Shown in pieces: positions 8,284 to 15,873 of a stretch of 37,994 nt of DNA. A model generated the notes under the pieces. The model searched no databases and was not told where the DNA came from. It saw only the letters and a list, made by a program, of their open reading frames with translations. A program made the translations under genes and the position numbers. The DNA is from Clostridia bacterium (lineage in GTDB: Bacteria > Bacillota > Clostridia > Lachnospirales > Anaerotignaceae), in the NCBI GenBank assembly GCA_009929735.1, contig RZZU01000025.1, positions 1-37,994 on the forward strand. Direction: 5' to 3'. Position 1 is the stretch's first letter, and every line of letters begins with the position of its first letter.

Positions 8284-8312
8284 AAAAAAAGAGTTGCTCT
8301 CTTGAGCAACTC
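8284..8312 (-). terminator. Intrinsic terminator of the Hpt/EAL operon
   Basis: A perfect 9-bp stem (8291-8299 with 8304-8312) with a tetraloop is followed on the minus strand by seven Ts (8284-8290). It closes the transcript of the receiver-EAL gene, about 160 bp past its stop codon. On the plus strand the T-rich tail is weaker. Confidence 0.8.
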
Positions 8313-8472
8313 CTGTTTTATTTATATACAACAATACAATCTCTTTTATGAAATAAATCAATGTTTTCATATATTTCCCTTTTTAACAGAAAAAATGCAT
8401 TCTATTTAATGACCACACCTTTTTCCGAACACCTCAAAACAAAAAAACTTTCATATTACCCTTTTTTCATTC

Positions 8473-11004
8473 TTAAAGCGTTTCAACAACCGCACAAACA
8501 CATCCTTGTTGCTCCTCCATTTGCATATTGTGCACCGCAACTTTAGCCCACCGAAAGCTAGCATCCTTACAAATCAGACGATATCTCTCGCTTTGCATCT
8601 CATTTTCACCCTTCAAAAGATGTTTTAAGTTCTCTTCTGCGTCCACTCTGTCCTCTGCATGAAGTAACAAAAGAAAATCTTTCGCAAAAAGCTCTCTAAA
8701 TTCATTTTTCGTATACCCAAACATCTCTGTCATACGATTATTGTTATATAGGATTTGTATTTTTTCTGCCACGTCAAGCAGCATAACCCCAGAAGACATA
8801 CGATTCACAGCCGCAGTAAGGCATTGAAGCATTCTCTCATTCACAAGAGCCTGTTGCTTGCTTTGCGTAATGTTTTCAATGGCTACATAAAAAAAGTGTT
8901 TCCTTGCACTCGTCACAAGAATTCTTGCTCTCAGCTTAAACCATCTATATTCTACGTTTTGTTTTTTTGGTTTTCTCATGGCTTCGCAGCAAGTTTCATT
9001 ACCTGTTTCTAAAGCCTCATCCAGCATGGCAACAACCAATTTTTTATTTTCCCCTTCGTAATAATCAAAAACACTTTGTCCCTCTTCCATATATTCCGTT
9101 CTTGTGGTTCCTATTTCAGCTAAAAACTGGTCATTTATTCTTAGCGCAATCAAGGACTTATTTCTGTCATCATACTCCACAACAGCAGCTCCACCCACAA
9201 AGCAATTAAACAACAGTGTGGACTGAACAGAAAAACTCAATAAATCAACGGAGCCCTCAAAACTTTCCACAAAGCTATCCTTCAAAATGGAAGTTGTATT
9301 TGCATCCACTAAGAGCCTTTCAAAATCCCCAATCTCCATGGGTTTGGAAAAAAAATAACCCTGCATAAGCAAACATCCGATGCTTCTTAAAAAATCCGCT
9401 TGCTCCTTGGTTTCCACTCCCTCAGCAAGCACTGGAAGCCTTAGTGCGGTTGCCATGCGAACAACAGCATTTAAAATATTTCCGCTTCTTTCGTTTGCAT
9501 AGTCGTGCCCGAGAAATCTCATGTCAAGCTTCAAAATATCCACCGGAACATTTTGAAGCATATTCAAAGAAGAATATCCACTCCCAAAATCGTCCATATG
9601 TACTTCCAAGCCATGATTTCTTAGAAGATTAACTGTATTCACCAGTTGCTCCGCATTTTGCGTATAGGCACTTTCTGTTATTTCTAAATGCAATAATGTT
9701 GGGTCCAAATCGTATTTTTGAAGTAGCGCAACAATCGTTCCTAATAAATGTGGGTTGTAAATATCCCTGCGGGAAACATTTACAGAAATCGGAACCAAAG
9801 GCATCCCTCTATCCTGCCACTTTTTCAATAAAATACAAACCTGCTCCCAAATATTTTCATCCAATCTGGAGATAAAACCATTTCGTTCAAATAATGGTAT
9901 AAACTGATTGGGCAAAAGAGTGCCTTTCCTAGGATGCTGCCAGCGAGCCAACGCCTCTGCGCCTATCAGCTTGCCAGTTTCATAATTATATTGAGGCTGT
10001 AAATATGTAGTGAATTGTCCATCCCGCAAAGCAAACTCCATTTCGTTTACAATTTCCTGCTGCTCCATCAGAATCTCTCGCATAGAATCGTCAAACCATG
10101 CGTAGCGCTTCCCATAGCTCTCTTTGATGGATCGCAATGCAAGCAGTGCCCGATCACACATTAAAGCAACATCAAGCGTAGGATCGTTAATCATATAAAG
10201 TCCTACACGAGGTGTATACTCAAAATCCAATGTTTTTAGCTGCTCCATATACTCATTAATAATTTTTGTGATTGCCTCCGGCTCAAACCCGTCTGCCTCT
10301 TGACAGCATACAAAATGGTCTGCATCATATCTCGCATAGATCTTGATCGCTGTGTTTTTTTCTTCGTATATCCGAAAAAAATCCCCAATTTTCGTTAAAT
10401 ATGCATCCCCCGCCTCTGTGCCAAACCAATCATTATACACCTTGAAATTATCAATGTCCCAGCGAATTAAAACAAACTTTTTATGGGGATATTTTTGGAG
10501 CATCTTCGATGTATACCGATGAAACGCATTTTTATTATACAATCCCGACTTTTCATCAGTATCCATAAGCCTCAGCTCCAGCTTGATAGCCCTGTTTTGT
10601 TCTGCCAGTTTTTCTGAGTCCTTACGTGCCATAATATTTTTAATACGGTGAAGAATAATTTGAGGGCTGAATGGTTTTGTCATAACATCAGTAGCCCCAC
10701 AAGTCAACGCTCTTATTTGAACATCTTCTTCATTGTTCGCCGTTGTCACAACAATTGGAATAGAACGCAAATATTCATCCTGTTGCATGGCCTCCAGCAC
10801 GCCAAATCCATCCAGCTTCGGCATCATAATATCTAATATCAGAACTGCTACATCCGCAAGCTCATGTAATTTCTCAAGTGCCTCCAGCCCGTTCTTCGCC
10901 TCTTCCACATAATACTCCGTGCTAAATATTTTTTTTAATAGCAGCCTATTTGGCTCCGCATCATCCGCAATTAGAATTGTTTTCTTGCTCATATCGATAT
11001 TCAT
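8473..11004 (-). CDS. Receiver / degenerate GGDEF / EAL / PAS signalling protein (likely c-di-GMP phosphodiesterase)
   Basis: An 843-residue soluble protein with domains in this order: CheY-like receiver (1-125; acidic DD at 14-15, phospho-acceptor Asp58 in LILDIMMPKLDG, Lys110 in TKPF), GGDEF-like domain (150-310), EAL domain (~330-570) and two PAS-like domains (~590-715, ~720-843). In the GGDEF domain the signature reads DADHF at 227-231, so cyclase activity is not expected. The EAL domain keeps AEALARW, the ITES glutamate, DDFGSGYSS, KLDMRF, AEGVET and QGYFF, so hydrolysis of c-di-GMP is likely. PAS domains after an EAL domain are an unusual order. It follows the Hpt gene by 6 bp. The exact start is uncertain: 11004 has AAGGAG 12 bases upstream, and 10992 (MSKKTIL) is also possible. 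Confidence 0.9.
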   Translation of the reverse strand: MNIDMSKKTILIADDAEPNRLLLKKIFSTEYYVEEAKNGLEALEKLHELADVAVLILDIMMPKLDGFGVLEAMQQDEYLRSIPIVVTTANNEEDVQIRALTCGATDVMTKPFSPQIILHRIKNIMARKDSEKLAEQNRAIKLELRLMDTDEKSGLYNKNAFHRYTSKMLQKYPHKKFVLIRWDIDNFKVYNDWFGTEAGDAYLTKIGDFFRIYEEKNTAIKIYARYDADHFVCCQEADGFEPEAITKIINEYMEQLKTLDFEYTPRVGLYMINDPTLDVALMCDRALLALRSIKESYGKRYAWFDDSMREILMEQQEIVNEMEFALRDGQFTTYLQPQYNYETGKLIGAEALARWQHPRKGTLLPNQFIPLFERNGFISRLDENIWEQVCILLKKWQDRGMPLVPISVNVSRRDIYNPHLLGTIVALLQKYDLDPTLLHLEITESAYTQNAEQLVNTVNLLRNHGLEVHMDDFGSGYSSLNMLQNVPVDILKLDMRFLGHDYANERSGNILNAVVRMATALRLPVLAEGVETKEQADFLRSIGCLLMQGYFFSKPMEIGDFERLLVDANTTSILKDSFVESFEGSVDLLSFSVQSTLLFNCFVGGAAVVEYDDRNKSLIALRINDQFLAEIGTTRTEYMEEGQSVFDYYEGENKKLVVAMLDEALETGNETCCEAMRKPKKQNVEYRWFKLRARILVTSARKHFFYVAIENITQSKQQALVNERMLQCLTAAVNRMSSGVMLLDVAEKIQILYNNNRMTEMFGYTKNEFRELFAKDFLLLLHAEDRVDAEENLKHLLKGENEMQSERYRLICKDASFRWAKVAVHNMQMEEQQGCVCAVVETL

Positions 11005-11010
11005 ACTCCA

Positions 11011-11373
11011 TCATTTCTCCTTTGCGTCAATAATGCCTTTCATAACTGCATAATACGCCTCCTGCATTTCATTAAAAAGATGAATTACCTCATCTTCATC
11101 CATAACTTCACATTTGCGAAGATGCTCCCCTAATGCGCCTGCAGTGTGATAAAACGTAATCATATCCGTATTTCCCGCAATCCCCTTAAGCGTATGCACA
11201 CTTTCATATAAGCCCTTAAAATTCCCTTTTTCTAGAGCATTTTTTCCCTGTACAAAGGTATCATCCGTCAAAAAAGTGATTAATATACTTTCATATAACT
11301 GCCTGTCACCAAGAAAACGATCCACACCATGCTCAAAATCAATTCCCGCACGCTTTAAAACTTCGCTGTTCAT
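11011..11373 (-). CDS. Histidine phosphotransfer (Hpt) domain protein
   Basis: A 120-residue single-domain protein, all helical in character. The phospho-acceptor is His60 in ESVHTLKGIAGN, the Hpt signature. It would relay phosphoryl groups between a hybrid kinase and a receiver. The receiver-EAL gene starts 6 bp after its stop codon, so the natural partner is that receiver (Asp58). No histidine kinase is linked. The start at 11373 is chosen for the GGGGG motif eight bases upstream; the longer in-frame extension to 11460 has no such site and an atypical N-terminus. Confidence 0.85.
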   Translation of the reverse strand: MNSEVLKRAGIDFEHGVDRFLGDRQLYESILITFLTDDTFVQGKNALEKGNFKGLYESVHTLKGIAGNTDMITFYHTAGALGEHLRKCEVMDEDEVIHLFNEMQEAYYAVMKGIIDAKEK

Positions 11374-11460
11374 TTCACTTACCCCCTTCATTGTATTTCT
11401 CATCTCATAAAAAACGATAATGATTCGCCATTTCAGTTGAGCAAAAATATAGCTCTTCAT

Positions 11461-12040
11461 TTTCTGAAAAACATATTTACAATATCCACAATCAAAAAAA
11501 TTCCAAACTGTATGCTTTTGGGCTTAAATAATTCGGGGTGTTTCATTCAAATGAAAAAGAAAGGAGTTGGCTAAATCTAACTATTTATTACAATTATAAA
11601 ATTTATTTAATATCTTATTATAACAAAATTGCCCAGTATTATCTACAAATTATTACATCCTTTTGTTTCATAATATATTTTTTAGAAAATAATTTGAAAA
11701 AATCATTCTTCCTCTTGGCTCTATCGCCAAAACTTCTAAAAAAGCACTAATCTAACAAAAAGTACGCAAATTGATAAAAAATTTCTATTTTCAAGGATAA
11801 AATGTTTTAATAAGGAGGCTATTGCGAGGCTTTTTTATACCGCTAAGCCAAACATTTAACAATTAGCTGTGCGCACGGAATGAACCAGTGTTGTCCTGAC
11901 TATACTTATTTTTCTTATCCTGTTAATTCTTTTAAAACAGTTCGCACATTTTAGATTCTTTTATTTCTACAACTCATGGCACCACAAAAACCGCCAAGCA
12001 CTTTTTCTTAATGGGACCTCTATAATCATACCTCTGCATT
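11461..12040. other. AT-rich intergenic stretch without recognised genes
   Basis: About 580 bp, strongly AT-rich, between the divergent Hpt gene and the Cys-rich gene. I see no coding frame with a convincing start signal. A short direct repeat of GAGGCT occurs near 11816-11831, followed by six Ts, but it does not form a stem. Confidence 0.55.
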
Positions 12041-12068
12041 CACTAATTTCGGCAAATTTCATATTCTA
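12041..12068 (+). promoter_or_regulatory. SigK/SigE-like promoter before the Cys-rich gene
   Basis: CAC at 12041-12043, a 16-bp gap and CATATTCTA at 12060-12068 match the mother-cell SigK pattern (AC, 16 bp, CATANNNTA). A start near 12075 gives a leader of about 45 nt. The consensus is short, so chance matches are common in AT-rich DNA; the position directly before a coat-like Cys-rich gene makes it worth noting. Confidence 0.4.
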
Positions 12069-12120
12069 TAGTAAAGATCGAGTACAAGTATTTACATAAA
12101 AAAAGAAAGGAGGGTATATG

Positions 12121-12417
12121 ATGAACGGAGGGTGTATTACAAACGAGCAAACACAGGCGGACGGCAGAAGACAAATATGCTGCTGTTGCTGCTGTAGATG
12201 TTGCTGCTGTAGATGTTGCTGCTGTAGATGTTGCTGCTACTGCAGATGCTGTAGATGTTGCTGCTGGTGTAGGCGGCGCAGAGGGACTCCTGATATGTTG
12301 GCTGAAATTACAGACCCGACAGAACTGGCTGGAATTTTACAAGAGCAAAAACCATTTGAAGCTGAAGATTGTTCCAATGCCACAAATTTTGCAAGCAACA
12401 ATTGTTTCTGTGGCTAA
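12121..12417 (+). CDS. Cysteine-rich protein with CCCCR tandem repeats
   Basis: A 98-residue protein I cannot assign to a family. After 19 N-terminal residues comes a core (residues 20-50) with 24 Cys in 31 positions, arranged as C6-R-C4-R-C4-R-C3-Y-C-R-CC-R-CCC-W-C, followed by RRRR. The C-terminal half is ordinary and acidic (AEITDPTELAGILQ, then FEAEDCSN) and ends in NNCFCG. It has no signal peptide or membrane helix. A strong AGGAGGG lies six bases before ATG 12121 (three before the ATG at 12118). A SigK-like promoter is upstream. Possible roles are metal binding, disulfide-cross-linked spore coat, or precursor peptide with an acidic tail; only the coat idea has any support, from the promoter. 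It is transcribed separately from the downstream ABC genes, which have their own promoter. Confidence 0.75.
   Translation: MNGGCITNEQTQADGRRQICCCCCCRCCCCRCCCCRCCCYCRCCRCCCWCRRRRGTPDMLAEITDPTELAGILQEQKPFEAEDCSNATNFASNNCFCG
12184..12228 (+). repeat. Perfect 15-bp tandem repeat (three copies) in the Cys-rich gene
   Basis: The unit TGTTGCTGCTGTAGA occurs three times without mismatch (12184-12198, 12199-12213, 12214-12228) and then continues in degenerate form to about 12273. Each unit encodes CCCCR. The identical codons show recent expansion, so copy number may vary between strains. Confidence 0.95.
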
Positions 12418-12430
12418 CGCTTCTTTTAAC

Positions 12431-12468
12431 GAATAAGAACTGTCATCGTTAGATGCCAGTTCTTATTC
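12431..12468. other. Long hairpin after the Cys-rich gene
   Basis: A perfect 12-bp stem (12431-12442 with 12457-12468) carries an inner 4-bp stem (CATC with GATG) separated by one mismatch and closed by GTTA. It begins 13 bp after the stop codon of the Cys-rich gene. There is no T-run after it on the plus strand, so it may stabilise the mRNA end rather than act as a classic terminator. Confidence 0.6.
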
Positions 12469-12559
12469 TGAAAAAACAGTTTACAGACAAAAATTTTGAA
12501 AATAGTATATGCACTACTTATCTTTCTTTCAATTGGAAAAGCACTTTTTGTCCTCCGAT

Positions 12560-12568
12560 TGATATAAT
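12560..12568 (+). promoter_or_regulatory. Extended -10 promoter of the ABC transporter operon
   Basis: TGATATAAT is a perfect extended -10 (TATAAT at 12563-12568). No good -35 hexamer lies 16-18 bp upstream, as is common for extended -10 promoters. It is 32 bp before the ATPase start codon. Confidence 0.55.
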
Positions 12569-12599
12569 GTGAGTATGAATCCATAAGGAGGTCATTTCC

Positions 12600-13346
12600 A
12601 TGCGCCCTATCGTTTCTTTAGAGGATGTCAGCCTTAGATATCACAGCATGAATGGCGAAACGTTAGCCATTTCTAATTTATGTCTTTCCGTTCTCCCAGG
12701 AGAATTTCTCAGTATCGTTGGCCCCAGTGGATGCGGGAAATCCTCCCTGCTTTCTATGCTGGCAGGACTGATTACACCTTCCGAAGGTATTATCTCTGTA
12801 ACCGGAGAAATTGGATATATGCTTCAAAAGGATTACCTGTTGGAATGGCGTACCATTCGCAGCAATGCTCTTTTGGGCTTGGAAATACAAAACAAACTTA
12901 CACCCGAGAATATCGCCTATGTGGAAACTTTGCTGAATCAATATGGGCTTGGCGATTTTAAAGAACATTATCCCTATCAGCTTTCCGGCGGAATGCGACA
13001 GAGGGTTGCTTTAATTCGTACATTGGCTATACGCCCTGATATACTCCTTTTAGATGAACCATTTTCCGCCTTGGATTATCAAACACGCCTTTCCGTTTCA
13101 GATGAAATTGGAACAATCATACGCAAAGAAGGTAAAACCGCAATTTTAGTCAGCCATGACATTTCTGAAGCAATCAGCTTAGCTGACAGAGTTGTAGTTC
13201 TTTCTGCCCGACCGGCGCAAGTGAAAAAAATATATGATATTAAGCTTTCCATTGATCAATATAGCCCCATAAAAGCACGAGAAGCACCAGAATTCCGAGA
13301 ATATTTCAATGCAATTTGGAAGGAGCTGGATGTTCATGTGGCATAA
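12600..13346 (+). CDS. ABC transporter ATP-binding protein (nitrate/sulfonate/taurine type)
   Basis: A 248-residue ATPase of the SsuB/TauB/ThiZ group. Walker A is GPSGCGKSSLL (residues 40-50), the signature is QLSGGMRQR, Walker B is ILLLDEPFSALD, and the switch His is in ILVSHDISEA. It would power uptake through the permease encoded next. AAGGAGG lies eight bases before the ATG. The reading frame overlaps the permease gene, so the two are coupled. This ATPase group serves substrates such as sulfonates, nitrate, bicarbonate and pyrimidine precursors of thiamine; the substrate cannot be inferred here because no binding protein is linked. Confidence 0.93.
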   Translation: MRPIVSLEDVSLRYHSMNGETLAISNLCLSVLPGEFLSIVGPSGCGKSSLLSMLAGLITPSEGIISVTGEIGYMLQKDYLLEWRTIRSNALLGLEIQNKLTPENIAYVETLLNQYGLGDFKEHYPYQLSGGMRQRVALIRTLAIRPDILLLDEPFSALDYQTRLSVSDEIGTIIRKEGKTAILVSHDISEAISLADRVVVLSARPAQVKKIYDIKLSIDQYSPIKAREAPEFREYFNAIWKELDVHVA

Positions 13347-14154
13347 AAAAGCTGCAAAAGTAGTATCTAAGGAACAGGCAGCATTCTTAAACCGTTTACG
13401 CAGAAGAAAAACGGCTGTACATGGGATACAATGGGTACTCCTCATTGGATTTTTTCTCCTATGGGAAATAGCTGCCCGATTGGGCTGGATTGATCCATTT
13501 ATTTTCAGTCAGCCAAGCAGGATGCTGCACGCAGGCATCCTAATGGGAAAAGATGGATCCCTATGGACACACATCGGCACAACGCTTTGGGAAACGGTTG
13601 CTGGTTTTGTATTAGGAACGCTCATTGGCACATTAACTGCAATTTTATTGTGGTGGAACCGCTTTATTTCGGATGTTGCAGAACCATACTTGGTTGTGCT
13701 GAATTCTCTGCCAAAAACAGCCCTTGCCCCAATTATTATTGTTTGGCTGGGTAATAATCAAACTTCCATTATTGCCGTTGCATTGTTAACCTCTGTTATT
13801 GTTACAGTAATGAGTGTTTTGAACGGTTTTTTACAGGTTGATGGTGAAAAAATAAAGCTGATTCAGATTTTCGGCGGAACGAAGGCACAGGTTTTGAAAA
13901 AAGTTGTTTTTCCTGCCAATATTCCCTGTATCATAAACGCCCTGAAAATCAACGTCGGGTTATCCTTTGTCGGTGTTATCGTCGGGGAATTTTTGGTTGC
14001 CCAATCAGGCTTAGGTTTCTTAATTGTTTATGGTAGTCAGATATTTAAACTAGACTGGGTAATGTTAAGTGTCATTATCCTTGCCATCATGGCGGCACTC
14101 ATGTATGAAGGTATTGCTTTGCTTGAAAAAATATGCCTGAAATGGCAGCAGTAA
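13336..14154 (+). CDS. ABC transporter permease (nitrate/sulfonate/taurine type)
   Basis: A 272-residue permease of the SsuC/TauC group with about six transmembrane helices, starting with WVLLIGFFLLWEIAARLG. The EAA-like cytoplasmic loop that contacts the ATPase is seen around IQIFGGTKAQVLKKVVFPANIP. The start is ambiguous: ATG at 13330 or 13336, both after AAGGAG inside the ATPase gene (4 or 10 bases away); I list 13336. Binding-protein-dependent importers of this kind normally need a periplasmic-type lipoprotein, and none is encoded on either side. A long palindrome follows the gene. Confidence 0.92.
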   Translation: MWHKKAAKVVSKEQAAFLNRLRRRKTAVHGIQWVLLIGFFLLWEIAARLGWIDPFIFSQPSRMLHAGILMGKDGSLWTHIGTTLWETVAGFVLGTLIGTLTAILLWWNRFISDVAEPYLVVLNSLPKTALAPIIIVWLGNNQTSIIAVALLTSVIVTVMSVLNGFLQVDGEKIKLIQIFGGTKAQVLKKVVFPANIPCIINALKINVGLSFVGVIVGEFLVAQSGLGFLIVYGSQIFKLDWVMLSVIILAIMAALMYEGIALLEKICLKWQQ

Positions 14155-14156
14155 CA

Positions 14157-14209
14157 AAACCTCCTTTGTATGTTATGTGATTCAAAAATCAAGCATATAA
14201 AGGAGGTTT
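14157..14209. terminator. Large palindromic hairpin after the ABC permease gene
   Basis: A 16-bp stem (14157-14172 with 14194-14209, one G.T pair) encloses a second small stem, TGATT with AATCA. The distal arm ends in TTTC, so the T-run is weak. It starts 2 bp after the permease stop codon and lies between convergent genes, so it probably ends transcripts from both sides. Confidence 0.55.
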
Positions 14210-14334
14210 CTAAAATATGATTATAGCAATTTATATTTTTCTTGCTTCGTTGATCCGATTTACAAATTCTGTATATTCCTCAACTTATTTATTTCACGTA
14301 AGCCTTTTTCTTTCCCAACAAAATCATCAGCCTA

Positions 14335-15642
14335 TCAAGCAAATGCTTCATATACAGCACAAATCGCCGCTTCCATTTCATTTTCCGAAACGCCTACCCA
14401 CGTACTCAACTCACCACTGCCTTGGTTAATCATTACAACCTCTATCCCTTGTCGTTGCAATGCCTCATAGATACGGTTGACTGTCCTACGATTATGGACG
14501 ATGCCGTATCCAACCAAAACAATACCGGCAATTTCATGCTGAATGGTCAGAGTGTACTGCATTTCCAATTCCTCAATTTCCTCAGCAAATTTATCGAATA
14601 CCTTTCTAAGCTGTTGCGTTTCCACCATCAGGCAAACGTAATTTTTGCCCGACGGAAGATATTGAAATGTCAATCCCGAATTTTGGGCAGCCTTCAGCAC
14701 CCCTTGCACAAAAATACTTGAACGGTCAGACTGCTCTTTTTCCACCACCACAAGACTGAAGCCTTTTTTCCCCGAAACCCCTGCAAAAATAGCAAAATCC
14801 CCTCTTAACACAGCGTTGCAAGTAATCATAGTTCCGGGGTGCTCAGGCAGATTGGTGTTGCGGATATTGGTAGGGATCCCTGCACGGCTTACAGGAAACA
14901 CACAGTCTTCATGTAGCACCGTCGCACCGGCACAGCAAAGCTCGTGCATTTCATGGTAAGTAATATGGCTGATTGGGCGAGGATTGCTGACAATACGGGG
15001 GTCTGCCATCAAAAAACCTGAAACGTCAGTCCAGTTTTCATACAGCTCCGCCTGTGCGGCACGAGCCACAATGGCACCGGTAATGTCGCTGCCCCCACGA
15101 GAAAAAGCGCGGATACTCCCATCAGGATTACTTCCATAAAAACCTGGTATCACTGCATTTTCTATCATTTTCAGCCTTTGACTCATCACTATGTTTGTTT
15201 TTTCGGCATCAAAAACGCCCTTTTCATCAAAAAAAACAACCTCAGCCGCATCCAGAAATTCATATCCCAAATAATCTGCCAATAGTAGTCCATTGAGATA
15301 TTCTCCACGGCTGGCACAGTAGTCCGCTGAAGCTCCAGCCTCAATTTGGCTGTAGACTTCTTCAAAATACGGCGCAAGCTCCAACGATAAATTCAACCCG
15401 TTTGCAATGCCATAATACCGTTGTCTAATTTCGTCAAATGCTTTTTGAAAGGATTTTCCTTCTTCTCGCTCCTTATGACAAAGATAAAGTAAATCAGTCA
15501 CCTTTTCATCTTGATTGAACCGCCGTCCCGGTGCACTGGGGATAATGAATGTTCGTCGGCTGTCTGCTAAAATAATATTCCTTACCTTTTGAAACTGTGC
15601 TGCATCTGCAAGCGAGCTGCCACCGAATTTTGCTGCAATCAT
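14335..15642 (-). CDS. lysC: Aspartate kinase
   Basis: A 435-residue enzyme that phosphorylates aspartate, the first step toward aspartate semialdehyde, lysine, threonine and methionine. The amino-acid kinase domain starts with AAKFGGSSLADA and contains FSRGGSDITGAI and the C-terminal part of the active site near NWTDVSGFLMADPR. The last ~130 residues form paired ACT domains for feedback control. The start at 15642 (ATG) has GAGGGGG upstream; an upstream TTG frame extension overlaps that site. It follows the carboxyspermidine decarboxylase gene on the same strand after 231 bp with no obvious terminator. Aspartate semialdehyde is a substrate of the dehydrogenase in that operon, so the placement makes metabolic sense. 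Confidence 0.94.
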   Translation of the reverse strand: MIAAKFGGSSLADAAQFQKVRNIILADSRRTFIIPSAPGRRFNQDEKVTDLLYLCHKEREEGKSFQKAFDEIRQRYYGIANGLNLSLELAPYFEEVYSQIEAGASADYCASRGEYLNGLLLADYLGYEFLDAAEVVFFDEKGVFDAEKTNIVMSQRLKMIENAVIPGFYGSNPDGSIRAFSRGGSDITGAIVARAAQAELYENWTDVSGFLMADPRIVSNPRPISHITYHEMHELCCAGATVLHEDCVFPVSRAGIPTNIRNTNLPEHPGTMITCNAVLRGDFAIFAGVSGKKGFSLVVVEKEQSDRSSIFVQGVLKAAQNSGLTFQYLPSGKNYVCLMVETQQLRKVFDKFAEEIEELEMQYTLTIQHEIAGIVLVGYGIVHNRRTVNRIYEALQRQGIEVVMINQGSGELSTWVGVSENEMEAAICAVYEAFA

Positions 15643-15784
15643 CGTATTCCCCCTCACCAAACAACAGAACGGTCAAAAAACTCTGTCCCATCTGTATCCT
15701 ACATAAAATGCTTCAAGTCAATCCTATTTTATAAAATCCTTCTGACTATTATTTAGGACGAACTGTGTTTATGTCCCTTTATCC

Positions 15785-15848
15785 TTGGCGCAGCAATGCC
15801 CCAATGGATGATATTTTACAGGCATCCTCGCCAAAAAAGATGGGGCAT
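15785..15848 (-). ncRNA. Candidate pseudoknot-forming RNA element upstream of lysC
   Basis: Three perfect stems interlock: B (15785-15790 with 15829-15834, 6 bp), A (15796-15803 with 15841-15848, 8 bp) and C (15806-15810 with 15823-15827, 5 bp). A and B cross, giving an H-type pseudoknot with C inside, or two mutually exclusive folds. The element lies just past the polyamine operon and ~140 nt before lysC on the same strand. I do not recognise a known riboswitch; in particular it does not look like the lysine riboswitch. Confidence 0.4.
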
Positions 15849-15873
15849 CCATAATTCATAAAACAAATAAATT

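Noticed and set aside
12118..12417. Cys-rich frame as a mere simple-sequence artefact
   Set aside because: It has a strong ribosome-binding site, non-repetitive ends on both sides, a stop codon followed by a hairpin, and lies in a region without other genes.
14210..14334. Possible gene relic on the minus strand past lysC (short frame reading EEYTEFVNRINEARK)
   Set aside because: Only about 17 codons with stops close on both sides and no start signal; may be chance.
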